Counted from the first letter of the stretch, positions 10,924 to 21,015 are shown. The stretch: DNA of 64,000 nucleotides from Modestobacter muralis (GCF_010682105.1 NZ_JAAGWH010000036.1:1-64000), one strand, 5' to 3'. Translations and numbers: made by a program. The notes: generated by a model from the sequence alone, not told the origin.

Positions 10924-11837
10924 CGGTGCTGCCCACCGGCGAGCAGTACACGCTGCGCTCGGCCGGCGCCGAGGCCGTCGTCACCGAGGTCGGCGGGGGC
11001 CTGCGGAGCTACCGCGCCGGTGGGCGGGACCTGGTCGACGGGTTCGGCGAGCAGGACATGGCCCCCAATGCGCGGGGCCATGTCCTGGCACCCTGGCCCA
11101 ACCGGCTGCGCGACGGCCGCTTCACCTGGGACGGCGAGGAGCACGAGACGCCGGTCTCGGAGCACGAGACCGGCAACGCCATCCACGGTCTCGTGCGGTT
11201 CGTGGCCTGGCAGGTGGTGGAGCGCTCGAGCGAGCGGGTCGTGCTCGAGCACCTGCTCCACCCCCAGCCCGGCTACCCGTGGACGCTGCGGCTGCGGGTC
11301 GCCTACGAGCTGTCCGCGGCCGGGCTCCGGGTGGAGACCACGGCCACCAACGAGGGTGACCGGGCGCTGCCGTACGGGGAGGGGCACCACCCCTACCTGG
11401 CGGCCGGCGCCGGGCTGCACGTCGACGACTGCACGCTGGTCGCCCCCGGGCGCACGCGGCTGGAGACCGACGAACGGGCCATCCCGACCGGTGCGGTCGA
11501 CGTCGTCGGCACCCGCTACGACCTGCGGTCGGGGGCGGAGGTGGGCGACCTGCTCATCGACCACGCCTTCACCGACCTCGAGCGGGACGGCGACGGCCTG
11601 GCCTGGGTGCGGCTGACCGCTCCCGACGGCCGGGGTGTGGCGGTGTGGATGGACGAGGCCTACGGCTACCTGCAGCTGTTCACCGGCGACGTGGTGCCCG
11701 AGCCGCGGCGTCGGGAGGGGCTGGCCGTCGAGCCGATGACCTGCCCGCCGAACGCCCTGGCCACCGGGGAGGCCGTGCTGCGGCTCGAGCCGGGGGAGTC
11801 GACGACGGCCGCGTGGGGGATCGCCCCGCTGGGCTGA
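10920..11837 (+). CDS. Aldose 1-epimerase (mutarotase) family protein
   Basis: A 305-residue beta-sandwich protein that interconverts alpha and beta anomers of free aldoses. Recognisable segments are GNAIHGLVR, GEGHHPYL (a catalytic-type histidine) and EPMTCPPNA, which carries the conserved glutamate. Its GTG start overlaps the ATPase stop by 4 nt, so it is translationally coupled. In this operon it would supply the xylose anomer used by the isomerase. Confidence 0.88.
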
Positions 11838-11848
11838 CGCCCGCCGTC

Positions 11849-11896
11849 CCGGTGCCCGGGTCCGGCCTCCGCGAGGAGCTGGGACCCGGGCACCGG
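11849..11896. terminator. Terminator hairpin of the xylose operon
   Basis: A perfect 15-bp GC-rich stem (11849-11863 with 11882-11896) with an 18-nt loop, starting 11 bases after the epimerase stop. It separates the catabolic operon from the aroH-cmk-der housekeeping genes. Confidence 0.75.
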
Positions 11897-12043
11897 TGCG
11901 TCCGGACCGAGGACGTCCCGTGGCCTCCCGCGGTGCCCGGCTGCCGGGGTGCCCGCCTGCTGGCGCGGCGGGGTGGCGCGGCCTCCTTAGACTCGACCGA
12001 GGTGCCCGGCGATCCAGGTACCGCATCGATCGAGGAGAGTGCT

Positions 12044-12406
12044 GTGGCCGTCCGAGCCATCCGGGGTGCGACGCAGGTGGCCGCCGACGACCGCGACGAG
12101 GTGCTGGGCGCCACCCGCGAGCTGGTGAGCGCGGTGCTGGAGCGCAACCAGGTCGACCCCGCCGACCTGATCAGCATCCTGTTCACCGCGACCCCCGACC
12201 TGGTGTCGGAGTTCCCCGCGCTGGCCGCGCGCGAGCTGGGCCTGGGCGACGTGCCGCTGATGTGCGCCACCGAGATCGCCGTTCCGCACGCCCTGCCGCG
12301 GGTGCTGCGGCTGATGGCACACGTGGACACGCCCCTGCCCCGCGCCGACGTCCAGCACGTCTACCTGCGCGGGGCCGTCGCGCTGCGGCGCGACATCGCG
12401 CAGTGA
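12044..12406 (+). CDS. aroH: Chorismate mutase, AroH type
   Basis: A 120-residue monofunctional chorismate mutase of the trimeric AroH fold, converting chorismate to prephenate for Phe/Tyr synthesis. Characteristic segments are RAIRGATQV at the start, CATEIAVPHALPRVLR in the middle (active-site Cys, Glu and Arg) and VYLRGAVALR at the end. The GTG at 12044 is chosen because GAGGAGAG lies 7 bases upstream and it gives the family length; an upstream in-frame extension has no family sequence. It precedes cmk, a common actinobacterial arrangement. Confidence 0.9.
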   Translation: MAVRAIRGATQVAADDRDEVLGATRELVSAVLERNQVDPADLISILFTATPDLVSEFPALAARELGLGDVPLMCATEIAVPHALPRVLRLMAHVDTPLPRADVQHVYLRGAVALRRDIAQ

Positions 12407-12560
12407 GTGAGCATCGAGTGAGCGCCAGCGAGCGAGGCGCGGAGCGAACGGCTGCTGCGCAGCGGCCCAGCGCAGTGAGTGAGCATCGAGTGAGCGCCAG
12501 CGAGCGAGGCGCGGAGCGAACGGCTGCTGCGCAGGGGCCCAGCGCAGTGAGCACCGAGTG
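12401..12560 (+). repeat. 72-bp direct tandem repeat, about 2.2 copies
   Basis: Copies begin at 12401 and 12473, with a partial third at 12545; the exact period is 72 bp (24 codons) and copies 1 and 2 differ by a single base. It fills the space between the aroH stop and the cmk start. The unit contains runs of GAGCGAGGCGCGGAGCGA character. One forward frame stays open across it, but nothing suggests it is translated. Confidence 0.9.
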
Positions 12561-12602
12561 AGCACAGAACAGGCACCAGGGACAGTGAGTGGAGTGGACG
12601 TC

Positions 12603-13295
12603 GTGAGTGCAGAGCAGTTCCGCGGTCAGGTGACCCTCGACGGGCCCTCGGGCACGGGCAAGTCCAGCGTCGCCCGCGACGTGGCGACCCGGCTGGGTGC
12701 CGCTTACCTGGACACCGGCGCGATGTACCGCGCCGCGACCGTCGCGGTCCTGGACGCCGGGGTGGACCTCGACGACCCCGAGGGCATCGCCCGCGCCGTC
12801 GGCGCCGCCGACATCCAGGTCGGGACGACGGCGGACACCGAGACCGTGACCGTGGACGGCGTCGACGTGGCCGAGCGGATCCGTGGCGCCGAGGTCACCC
12901 GCACCGTCTCGCCGGTCTCCGCCGTCCCGGCCGTGCGCCGGCTGCTGGTGGACCGGCAGCGCTCGCTCGTCGCCGCCGCCGACGCGGTCGTGGTGGAAGG
13001 CCGGGACATCGGCACCGTGGTGCTGCCCGACGCGACCGTGAAGATCTACCTGACCGCCGCCCCCGAGGCGCGGGCGCAACGGCGGGCCGGCCAGCTCGGC
13101 GTGACCGACGCGGCCCGGATCGCCGAGATCGCCGCCGACCTGCGCCGCCGGGACGAGTACGACAGCAGCCGGGCCGACAGCCCGCTGCGCCCAGCTGCCG
13201 ACGCCGTGGTCGTCGACAGCACCGGGCTGGACCGCGACGCCGTCGTCGAGCGTGTGCTCGACCTGGCGCGCACTGCAGTGGGAGAACTGGCATGA
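12603..13295 (+). CDS. cmk: Cytidylate kinase
   Basis: A 230-residue P-loop kinase that phosphorylates CMP and dCMP. Visible are the P-loop [10 protein letters not shown], the nucleotide-binding [21 protein letters not shown] and the lid segment [16 protein letters not shown]. The GTG at 12603 is preferred over an in-frame GTG at 12558 because GGAGTGGA lies just upstream and it gives normal length. Its stop overlaps the der start (ATGA), so the pair is coupled. Confidence 0.92.
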   Translation: MSAEQFRGQVTLDGPSGTGKSSVARDVATRLGAAYLDTGAMYRAATVAVLDAGVDLDDPEGIARAVGAADIQVGTTADTETVTVDGVDVAERIRGAEVTRTVSPVSAVPAVRRLLVDRQRSLVAAADAVVVEGRDIGTVVLPDATVKIYLTAAPEARAQRRAGQLGVTDAARIAEIAADLRRRDEYDSSRADSPLRPAADAVVVDSTGLDRDAVVERVLDLARTAVGELA

Positions 13296-14659
13296 GCACC
13301 GACAACGACGCCCCCATCAGCGACGAGCCCACCGGGCCCCTCCCGGTGGTGGCCATCGTGGGACGCCCCAACGTGGGCAAGTCCACGTTGGTGAACCGGT
13401 TCCTGGGCCGCCGGGCCGCGGTGGTGCAGGACGTCCCGGGCGTGACCCGCGACCGCATCCCGTACCAGGCGCTGTGGAACGGCAAGAACTTCACCGTCGT
13501 CGACACCGGCGGCTGGGAGCCCAAGGCGACCGGCATGGCCGCCTCGATCGCCCGGCAGGCCGAGTACGCGATGAAGACCGCGGACGTGATCGTGCTCGTC
13601 GTCGACGCCTCCGTGGGCGTCACCGAGACCGACCTCGCGGCCGCGCGCGTGCTGCGCCGCAGCACCACCCCGGTGATCGTGGTGGCCAACAAGGTCGACG
13701 ACGAGCGCGCCGAGGCGGGCGCGGCCGAGCTGTGGTCGCTGGGTCTGGGCGAGCCTTTCTCGGTCAGCGCGCTGCACGGCCGGGGGAGCGGTGACCTGCT
13801 CGACCTGGTCCTCGACGCCATGCCCGAGGCACCCCGGGAGACCGAGAACCTGGGCGGCCCGCGCCGCGTCGCGCTGGTCGGGCGGCCCAACGTGGGCAAG
13901 TCCAGCCTGATCAACCGGCTGTCGAAGGAGGAGCGCTCGGTCGTCGACTCCGTGGCCGGCACCACCGTCGACCCGGTCGACTCCATCGTGCGGCTCAACG
14001 GCGAGGACTGGCGCTTCGTCGACACCGCAGGCCTGCGCCGGCGGGTCAACACCGCCAGCGGCACCGAGTACTACGCCAGCCTGCGCACCGAGGCCGCGAT
14101 CGAGGCGTCCGAGGTCGCCGTCGTGCTGCTGGCCGCCGACGAGGTGATCAGCGAGCAGGACCAGCGGGTGATCACCCAGGTCATCGACGCCGGCCGCGCG
14201 CTGGTCATCGCCTTCAACAAGTGGGACAACGTCGACGAGGACCGGCACGCCCAGCTGGAGAAGGAGATCGACCGCGACCTGGCGCGCATCCAGTGGGCGA
14301 GCCGGGTCAACATCTCGGCGACCACCGGCCGCGGGGTGAACAAGCTGGCCGGGCACCTGAAGTCGGCGCTGGCCGGCTGGGAGACCCGGGTGCCCACCGC
14401 GGAGCTGAACACCTTCATCCGCACGCTGGTGCAGGAGACCCCGCCGCCGGCCCGGGGCGGTCGCGCGCCGAAGATCAAGTACGTGACCCAAGCCGACATC
14501 CGGCCGCCGCGGTTCGTCGTGTTCTCCACCGGGTTCCTGGAGGCGGGTTACCGGCGGTTCCTGGAGCGCAAGCTGCGTGAGCAGTTCGGCTTCCACGGCA
14601 CGCCGATCGACGTCTCGGTCAAGGTCCGCGAGGGCCGGGAGACCGGCCGGCGCAACTAG
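13292..14659 (+). CDS. der: Ribosome-assembly GTPase Der (EngA)
   Basis: A 455-residue essential GTPase with two consecutive G domains and a C-terminal KH-like domain, needed for 50S subunit maturation. The first G1 motif is [10 protein letters not shown] (about residue 27) with NKVDD as its G4. The second G1 is [10 protein letters not shown] (about residue 195) with NKWD as G4. The C-terminal part (about 355-455) is the KH-like region. ATG start overlaps the cmk stop. Confidence 0.96.
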   Translation: MSTDNDAPISDEPTGPLPVVAIVGRPNVGKSTLVNRFLGRRAAVVQDVPGVTRDRIPYQALWNGKNFTVVDTGGWEPKATGMAASIARQAEYAMKTADVIVLVVDASVGVTETDLAAARVLRRSTTPVIVVANKVDDERAEAGAAELWSLGLGEPFSVSALHGRGSGDLLDLVLDAMPEAPRETENLGGPRRVALVGRPNVGKSSLINRLSKEERSVVDSVAGTTVDPVDSIVRLNGEDWRFVDTAGLRRRVNTASGTEYYASLRTEAAIEASEVAVVLLAADEVISEQDQRVITQVIDAGRALVIAFNKWDNVDEDRHAQLEKEIDRDLARIQWASRVNISATTGRGVNKLAGHLKSALAGWETRVPTAELNTFIRTLVQETPPPARGGRAPKIKYVTQADIRPPRFVVFSTGFLEAGYRRFLERKLREQFGFHGTPIDVSVKVREGRETGRRN

Positions 14660-14718
14660 GGCCGGAGTTCGGGCCGGGGAGGGCGTGCGGTAATCTCTCC
14701 CGGCAGCGATCGAGCGCA

Positions 14719-14736
14719 CCGGCGGGTTCCCGCCGG
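14719..14736. terminator. Short GC hairpin between der and tRNA-Pro
   Basis: CCGGCGGG and CCCGCCGG form an 8-bp palindrome around TT, followed by four more G residues. It lies 60 bp after the der stop and 13 bp before the tRNA. Plausible der terminator, but short. Confidence 0.4.
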
Positions 14737-14749
14737 GGGGTTCGGAGCT

Positions 14750-14985
<236 letters not shown>

Positions 14986-15140
14986 CCTGACCGCGCTGGC
15001 GGTCCTGCTGGCACTGTCCACCTGTCCGCGCTGCTCTTCCTCCCCGGGCGGCGAATCGCGTGCGTGGGCATCGACTCCCTGCTCGTGCTGGTGCTCTACA
15101 CCGTCGGGGTCGTCGGGCTGGTGGCAATCGCCGGCGGCAA

Positions 15141-15594
15141 CTGACGGCCTTGCTGCATGACGGGCTGATCGGCGACTGGCACCGCGCCTCCTACGCCGCC
15201 CTCAAGGCGGTCGCGCTGTTCGCCACGGCGGTGGTCGTCCTTCGGGTCACCGAGCGGCGAACGCTGGCCGAGCTTGTTCGCTCCTATGGGTGGCCGCGGT
15301 AGCGGTGGACGCGATCGTCGGCCGGACGGTCACCGCCGCCGATGCCGGGTGGCTGACGGGTGCGGCCGCGCTGGTGGCGCTGCTGCTGGCGTACGCCGCG
15401 GTCACCCGACTGCGGTTCCTGGCCCCAGTCCAGCGCCTGGTCGATCCGCCGTTGCGGGTCCTGGTGCGCGCCGGGCGGATCGACCGCCGGAGCCTGCGGC
15501 ACTGCGGCCTGACCGACGCGACCTCGACGAGATGTTGCGCCAGCACGGCAGCGTGCACATCAGCGAGGTGCACCTGGCGATCTCTGAGGCCTAG
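15141..15594 (+). pseudogene. YetF-like (DUF421) membrane protein, frameshifted
   Basis: Pieces of a DUF421-family membrane protein run through three frames. LTALLHDGLIGDW and a membrane segment ending in RTLAEL lie in the first. AIVGRTVTAADAGWL with a second membrane stretch and RVLVRAGRIDRRSL lie in the next. DEMLRQHGSVHISEVHLAI lies in the last. At least two frameshifts and a small deletion near 15280 prevent a full product. In the family these are 150-230-residue proteins of unknown role. Confidence 0.75.
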
Positions 15595-15742
15595 GGATCG
15601 GTCGCCGTGGTCACCCGCACCAAGGTCGGCGGCTCCGCGGCGCCGGAGTAGGAGACCAGCGCCAGCCGGGAGCCGGGACGCGCGATGAGCTGGATCTGCG
15701 ATCTGCCGCCTTCCGGCCAGACCGCGCCGCCCCAGCTCAGTC

Positions 15743-16150
15743 TCAGCCAAGCGAGCTGAGCAGGGTCCGGCACGCCTGCTCGCAGCGGCGGCAGGCCTCG
15801 GCGCACACCCGGCAGTGCTCGTGCATGTCCGCGTGGCTGCCGCACTCGTCGCCACACGCCTTGCAGGCTGCGGCGCACGCCTCGAGGACCGCTCGGGTGA
15901 GGTTGGCGTCGTAGCCGGTGTGCCGGGAGAGGACCCGACCGGTGGTGCCGCAGACGTCGGCGCAGTCGAGGTTGGTCCGGATGCAGGCGGTCAGCTCGGC
16001 CACCATGTCCTCGGCCAGGCAGGCGTCGGCGCACGCGGTGCACGCCTGGGCGCATTCCAGGCAGGCGTCGATGCAGGCGATCATCGCGTCCCGGTCGACG
16101 CCGCCGAGGTCTTTCGGGTAGGTCGTCAGCATCTGTGCGGCCATGGTCAT
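15743..16150 (-). CDS. Four-helix-bundle copper-binding protein (Csp/DUF326 type)
   Basis: A 135-residue Cys-rich protein with the repeated CxxxC pattern of copper storage proteins (CIDACLECAQACTACADAC, then CAAACKACGDEC, then CRVCAEACRRCEQAC). The cysteines point into a four-helix bundle that in characterised Csp proteins binds many Cu(I) ions. No signal peptide is seen, so it should be cytosolic (Csp3-like). The start is an ATG with GGAGGT six bases upstream. It stands alone in its orientation and is an intact cargo gene of the island, likely protecting against copper. Confidence 0.87.
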   Translation of the reverse strand: MTMAAQMLTTYPKDLGGVDRDAMIACIDACLECAQACTACADACLAEDMVAELTACIRTNLDCADVCGTTGRVLSRHTGYDANLTRAVLEACAAACKACGDECGSHADMHEHCRVCAEACRRCEQACRTLLSSLG

Positions 16151-16375
16151 GCGGGACCTCCATCGGAGCGGCGGGCGGGGGCTCGGCTGTCGGCCACGCC
16201 ATTCGCCGTGGCCGTGCTCCTACCCTCACTCCGGACCCGTACTGCTCACGACGTCGATCCGCGATGTGCCCGAGCCCCGTACGCCCCTCGTCTGAGTTGC
16301 GGCCCGAGCGTTCCGACGCGCCGGCGAGCGGCTGGGCCCGGCCTCGAGGGTCCCCGAGGCGTCTGCTCGATCTGG

Positions 16376-16720
16376 TCAGCGGCGCCAGGCGGGCCTGAGC
16401 AGCCGGTCGACGACCATGCCGGGCCGCGGTCCGCTCCGGCCTGCGTCTTGGGTGCTCGTGGTCCAGTTGCGGGCGCCGATCCGCAGGCCGAACCCGATGA
16501 GGTGCCGCAGAGCGACGATGACGGCAGCGGTGGCGATGCTCTGCCAGCTCGGATCCCCGACCAGGCGCAACAGCCCGGCCGCCGTCAGCAGGTCCAGGAA
16601 CACCGACAGCGCCAGGGTCGGCTTCCTGGTGGTGGCGAGGGTCAGCACCCCGGCCAGCAGTGCCGCGCCACTCAGCAGCTGGGCCATGAGGCCGGGCAGG
16701 GCGAGGAGCACGCCCGTCAC
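16376..16720 (-). CDS. Small hydrophobic membrane protein coupled to DUF1622
   Basis: A 114-residue protein with about three transmembrane segments (LLALPGLMAQLLSGAALLAG, then LALSVFLDLLTAAGLLRL, then SIATAAVIVALRHLIGFGLR) and a basic tail. Its GTG start overlaps the stop of the DUF1622 gene (GTGA), so the two are made together. I do not recognise a family function. The pairing suggests a small membrane complex. Confidence 0.65.
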   Translation of the reverse strand: MTGVLLALPGLMAQLLSGAALLAGVLTLATTRKPTLALSVFLDLLTAAGLLRLVGDPSWQSIATAAVIVALRHLIGFGLRIGARNWTTSTQDAGRSGPRPGMVVDRLLRPAWRR

Positions 16721-17121
16721 GCAGGGTCGCTCGATCCGTGGGCTGATGTCGATCCGCTGCCTGTCCGCGCCCCCTTGGTCTCCTCGGCGACCTGCCGGCG
16801 CTCCTCGGCGATCTCCTTGCCCAGGAAGTAGTTCAGCGCCGTCCGGATGGCGGCGACCGCGGCCAGCTGCCCGAGTTCGCGGAAGCTCGGGGCGACGGCG
16901 GTCCGGAGCACGTCGCTGGCCAGCTGGAACTCCAGCCCCAGGGCCAGGAACCGCCCCAGGGTCAGGCGGACGGGGACGAAGGCACTGGTGTCGCGCCGGC
17001 GCAGCCCGACCCACACGAACCGGGCGAAGGCCCACACCGCGCCGATGATGATGACCGCCGCTCCGCAGGCCTCCACGATCGACACCAGCGCGTTGACGAC
17101 GTCTTCCAGGAGTTCTTCCAC
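16717..17121 (-). CDS. DUF1622 family membrane protein
   Basis: A 134-residue protein of the DUF1622 type. It has an N-terminal membrane helix (about residues 10-35, ending WAFARFVWVGL), an amphipathic middle with VRLTLGRFLALGLEFQLASD, and a second hydrophobic stretch near residues 85-105 before a charged tail. GTG start. Function unknown. It is translationally coupled to the small membrane protein downstream. Confidence 0.7.
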   Translation of the reverse strand: MEELLEDVVNALVSIVEACGAAVIIIGAVWAFARFVWVGLRRRDTSAFVPVRLTLGRFLALGLEFQLASDVLRTAVAPSFRELGQLAAVAAIRTALNYFLGKEIAEERRQVAEETKGARTGSGSTSAHGSSDPA

Positions 17122-17149
17122 GTCGGCTCCCTACCCGGCCGGGTTCGTC

Positions 17150-17528
17150 TCAGCCCGCCCGCCAGGATCGGTGCGGGAACAGGCGATCGGTCGCGGGTGC
17201 TCGGTCGCCCGTCGGTCGCCCCGGTACGCGCCGCCCCACCGTCACGCCGGCTTCGCGGCTCCTGACGGGCGGTCCAGCCAGGTGACGACGAGCGCGCGGC
17301 AGCGTCAGCGCGGCGAGCAGGGGGATGTCGGTCGCGACGAAGCCGAGCCAGCCGTCGGTGTTCGACCACAGCACCCCGATCGCGAGCAGCACGGGCACGG
17401 TGGGCAGGGCAGCCTGGACGGGGAAGCGGCGAAGCGGCGCAGCGGCCTGCCCAGCCGCCCGGCGGAGAGCTCCCGTGCGTTGCCCGGCGGAGAGCTCCCG
17501 TGCGTTGCCCGGCCGTCCGGTGGCGTCG
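17150..17528. other. Non-coding or gene-remnant stretch
   Basis: No complete gene. On the minus strand a hydrophobic fragment (TVPVLLAIGVLWSNTDGWLG and following) may be the remains of a membrane protein. A 25-bp tandem duplication occupies 17460-17509. Confidence 0.4.
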
Positions 17529-17858
17529 TCACGCGTGGCCGAGCAGTCGTGCTTGCCGGCACCGTCGGCGACCACGCGGGCGGGCGACGACGTGACCGCC
17601 GTGGACGGGCTCGCGGTGGGCGTGCCCGTCGTGCTCGGTGTGGTTGCCGGAGAAGTGCGTCATCAGCGAGGGGGACACCTTGTTGAGCTCGGGCAGGACG
17701 CCGTCGCTCTTCTTCACTCTGCTGATCCACACGTCCTCGGGATGGGACTCCTGACCGGCGTGCACGTCCTCGGCGGTGCGCAGCTTGGCGACCTTGTGGA
17801 TCAGCACACCGAAGCGGACCTTGGCCAGCACGTCGGCGGCGGAGTACGCGAGCTGCAT
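17529..17858 (-). CDS. Hypothetical protein with His-rich tail
   Basis: A possible 109-residue product beginning MQLAYSAADVLAKVRFGV. The middle looks like ordinary folded protein (WISRVKKSDGVLPELNKV), and residues about 75-95 carry many histidines (HFSGNHTEHDGHAHREP). The composition differs from the noise around it and codon use is normal for the window. I do not recognise the family. The last 15 residues are Arg-rich and may be read-through of a broken end. No good ribosome site is seen, so it may be a fragment. Confidence 0.4.
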   Translation of the reverse strand: MQLAYSAADVLAKVRFGVLIHKVAKLRTAEDVHAGQESHPEDVWISRVKKSDGVLPELNKVSPSLMTHFSGNHTEHDGHAHREPVHGGHVVARPRGRRRCRQARLLGHA

Positions 17859-18025
17859 GCCGGTCAGCGGGGACTCGCACCCTGGTCGTGGAGCCCGCCG
17901 CGGACCTCGGCCCGGTTGCGGGTCTCGCTGGGGATGGATCGGACGATGAGGTGTGCAACCATCCCTTCCGAGCGGGTACGGCATAGGCTGCTGTTCTCGC
18001 ACGTGGGCGCCCTGGCCCGGAGGCT

Positions 18026-18391
18026 GTGGTGCCGTACGTTGATTGGCGGCGACTGATGGGCGCCTCGGTAGGGGCCTGGCAGGGGACATGGATAGCGCTG
18101 TCGCGCCTGCTGGAGGAAGCGTTACTTGCCTTCACCTGGACAGTGCTTGCGGCATTCTGCGTGGGCGGCGTGGCCTTGTCCTGCTACGGCCTTTACGCCG
18201 CGGGTCGGCACATGCTCCACGCTGCACCGGCGCGGCCTGGGCCGGTCGATGGCTCACCGGCACCGCGATTCGACGATGAGCTGGTGCAGCGGGAAGCGGC
18301 GCGTGGCATCGCCGCCCTGGAGTCGTGGCTGGGTCAGTCGTCGCCGGGGTCGACGGGAGGCGACGAGGCGGGATCGAGCGCCGATGGCTGA
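18026..18391 (+). CDS. Small membrane protein with EAARGIAALESWL motif
   Basis: A 121-residue protein with an N-terminal amphipathic stretch, one or two membrane segments (about residues 30-62) and a soluble tail containing EAARGIAALESWL (about 91-103). The same tail motif (EAARGVAAMESWI) and layout occur in the protein at 20002-20322, so they are paralogues. GTG start; an ATG at 18056 is an alternative. Not a family I can name. It precedes a broken MarR-MFS pair. Confidence 0.5.
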   Translation: MVPYVDWRRLMGASVGAWQGTWIALSRLLEEALLAFTWTVLAAFCVGGVALSCYGLYAAGRHMLHAAPARPGPVDGSPAPRFDDELVQREAARGIAALESWLGQSSPGSTGGDEAGSSADG

Positions 18392-18508
18392 CCGGAGGGC
18401 GGCTGGGCACGTGGGGAGCCCACTCCGGCGGCGGTGGGGCTGGAACCTTCGTCAGCAACGCATCGTGGTTGACATGCCATTGCACCGGGCTGAGTCGCCT
18501 CCGGGTCC

Positions 18509-18960
18509 ATGGGGCGCCTCGAACGTGAGCTGACCCATCTGGTCCGCCGCCGGGCCCAGCCCGTCCACCTCGACACCGATGGGCCCGTGGAGCCCCTGGC
18601 GTGGAGCGGATACAGGATCTTGGGGTTCCTCAACGACGAGGGACCGACGCGGAACGGGTCGTTGGCGGCCCGCTTGCGCCCCGGCGCCCCGGCGCCTCGA
18701 CGGTGAGCCGGCCCGTGGGCGGCCTGCAGCAGGCCGGGCTGATCCAGCGCGAGGCGGACCGCGAGAACGGGCGGCCTTCCTGCCGCGGCTGACATCCGCG
18801 GGGCGGCGCGCGGTCGCTGGGAAACGTCAGGTCCGGCGCAGTGCCGTGCGCGAGCTGATCGGCGGGTGGTCGATCGACGAGCAGGACACGTTCGCCGCGC
18901 TGCTGGAGCGGTTGAACGCAGGTCTCGACGGCAGGGTCGTCGACGCAGCGGCCGGCGGCG
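18509..18960 (+). pseudogene. MarR-family regulator, frameshifted
   Basis: Three frames carry consecutive MarR pieces: LSYRILGFL-like start region (WSGYRILGFLNDEGPTRNGS), then STVSRPVGGLQQAGLIQREAD, then FLPRLTSAGRRAVAG and the C-terminal helices. These align in order with the intact MarR at 25595-26146. At least two frameshifts break it. Confidence 0.75.
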
Positions 18961-19037
18961 CGCCGTCGCCCACCGGCACCGACACGGACCGGTCAGCCGC
19001 AACCGCGGACAAGACTGGTCAAAGAGAGGTCGCGCGT

Positions 19038-19782
19038 ATGAGCTCCTCCTCATGGTGGTCCTGCTCGCTGCCTCCATCGGCTCCTGGCGGGCGATCACGG
19101 CCACCGGTCGGTACAAGATCTTCCCGGTGGTCGGCCTCCTGATCGCAGCGGTCGGGCGGGGGTTGATGAGCCGGCTCGCCGTCGACACCTCCCTGGTGGT
19201 GGCCGGGCTGTACATGCTGGTCACGGGCGTCGCATCGGCCTGGTGATGCAGGTGGTGGTGCTGGCCACCCAGAACGCCGTCGAGCAGAAGGATCTGGGCG
19301 TGGCCACCTTCGCGGCGACGTTCTTCCGGTCACTGGGCGGCGCTTTGGGGGTGGCGGTGTTCGGCGCCCTGCTCACCCATCGCCTCGCCGACACCGTCCC
19401 GTCCCGCCTCGCCGAGGCCGGCGTCCGGGCCGACCGGATCGCCGGCGGGACTCCGACGCTGGGCAGCCCCGAACAGATCGGAGCGCTGCCCGAACCGGTG
19501 CAGACCGCCGTCATCACCGGCTTCGCCGACGCGCTGCAGACCACTTTCCTCGCAGCCGTGCCGTTCGCTCTGCTCGGGTTCCTCGTGCTGCTGTTCTTGC
19601 GGGAGACCCCACTGCGCGAGCACGCGCAGGAGCACACCACCGGGGAGAACGTCGCAGAGCCCTCCGAGACGGCGGTCGATCCGGACTGCGATCTCGGGCA
19701 TGGCCCGGACGATGCCGCCAGCCGGATCGCTGTCGACGCTCGTGGGTCAGCCGTTGCGCGACTTGCGAAGGCGGAGCCATAG
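19038..19782 (+). pseudogene. DHA2-type MFS efflux pump, C-terminal fragment
   Basis: Residues corresponding to roughly the last 240 of the intact MFS at 26143-27888 are present (WRAITATGRYKIFPVVGL, ATFFRSLGGALGVAVFGALL, DALQTTFLAAVPFALLGF). The first 340 or so residues are deleted, and one base is lost at about 19230 (the GVGLGLV equivalent), shifting frame. With the MarR remnant it is a dead copy of the MarR-MFS operon further right. Confidence 0.85.
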
Positions 19783-20001
19783 CGGCCTCTGCCGCCGGTC
19801 GTCGCGAGACCACCGGACCGGTCCGGCCACCCTGTATCTCCTGGGGCGGGGGCTAGCACTAGCGCCCATGTGCTGCCCGCAGACGGAACCCTTCCCTTTC
19901 GCACTGCACCGCGGGACCATGGTTGCGGTTCGCAACAGCCGGGTGTGACCCGCGGCGGTGTGAGGCTATGACCGGTCAGACCCCTGGAGAGAGGGGGGGT
20001 A

Positions 20002-20322
20002 GTGGAGCACCTCCTCCGAACCAGGCTGTACCTCTACACCCTTGCCTTGTGGCTGCTGCGCGCGGCCCACTTCCTGCTGTGGTGCCTGATGACCGGCAGC
20101 CTGGCCATGGGCGCGGCGTGGACAGGACGTCCCGCGGTGCTGACCGACTGGCTGGCGGCCGGGCCCCCGACCTGGCGACGACCGGGTCGCCAGCACGTCA
20201 TGATCGCGCTCGAGGCGGCACGCGGGGTCGCCGCCATGGAATCGTGGATACGAGCCGGCTGCCCATCGGAGGCCGATCGGCCGGGGCGAGATCGAACTGA
20301 AGGGCCCAACAACTCCGACTGA
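20002..20322 (+). CDS. Small membrane protein, paralogue of 18026-18391
   Basis: A 106-residue protein. The first 40 residues are strongly hydrophobic (LYLYTLALWLLRAAHFLLWC). The tail holds EAARGVAAMESWI (about 73-85) and ends in a charged, probably disordered segment. GTG start with GAGAGGGGGG upstream, a convincing ribosome site. Function unknown. It lies between the dead MFS copy and a dead AraC regulator. Confidence 0.55.
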   Translation: MEHLLRTRLYLYTLALWLLRAAHFLLWCLMTGSLAMGAAWTGRPAVLTDWLAAGPPTWRRPGRQHVMIALEAARGVAAMESWIRAGCPSEADRPGRDRTEGPNNSD

Positions 20323-20519
20323 GCGCGATCTCGTACGGAGGCGCGAACGCTCGGGAGTCGGCGGCGCCGGGCTCTCCCGGCCCGGGGCTTTGGCACTGGC
20401 GCTGCGAGCCGGACCCCATCCGCAGCTCGGCCGGCGCGGCCGTCACTCACGCCCGGCCGGCGGCCGGGACTCCCCACCGTTCATGCGCGGCCGGACCGGG
20501 CCCGCGTTCTCGCTCCCTC

Positions 20520-21015
20520 CAGCGGCCGGGGCTTACGCCCTTCACCGCCGAAAGGCACGGACGAAGGTCGAAGCATCCGTGTAGCCGAGCCGTCAGCGAC
20601 CTGCTCGACGCTCAAACCGGCGGTCACGAGCAGCTCCTCCGCCAGGTGTTCCCGCGTCTGCTCCACGATGGCGCGGAAGGTGGTTCCCTCTTCCTGGAGC
20701 ATCCGGGGCACGGTCCGCACGCTGACGTGCAGCTCGGCGGCGACCTCCTCCTGTCCGAGGACCCGGCCCCCGGTGGGCACCAGGAGGTCCCGCACGCGTC
20801 CGCTCGTCCCCTGCCGTGAGTGGCGGCGCTGGAGGAGGTCCCGGCACTGGGCACTCGCATAGTGCGGCGGTCAGGGGGGCCGCCTGCGGCAATGGCTCGT
20901 AGAGCAGAGAAGCGTCGAAGGCCAGCATCGACCGTGCGGTCCCTAACAGGGGTGGCACACCAAACGCGGTCCCGTACCCCGTGGGGTCGGTCGGTTGCGG
21001 CAGTCGGAGCGTCAC
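20520..21015 (-). pseudogene. AraC-family regulator, frameshifted
   Basis: The end of the ligand-binding domain is recognisable (MLAFDASLLYEPLPQAAP, then AALCE), as is a helix-turn-helix (VAAELHVSVRTVPRMLQEEG). After VEQVAD the frame shifts and the second HTH continues as RLGYTDASTFVRAFRR in another frame. A further shift lies near 20840. The N-terminal part is missing. Confidence 0.7.

Noticed and set aside
12401-12560. The 72-bp repeat as a coding repeat of a longer protein
   Set aside because: The frames through it continue neither aroH nor cmk, and the peptide is biased and unlike any domain; both flanking genes have well-supported ends.
17460-17509. 25-bp tandem duplication as a possible CRISPR or regulatory array
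   Set aside because: Only two adjacent copies with no spacer; a simple local duplication in non-coding debris.
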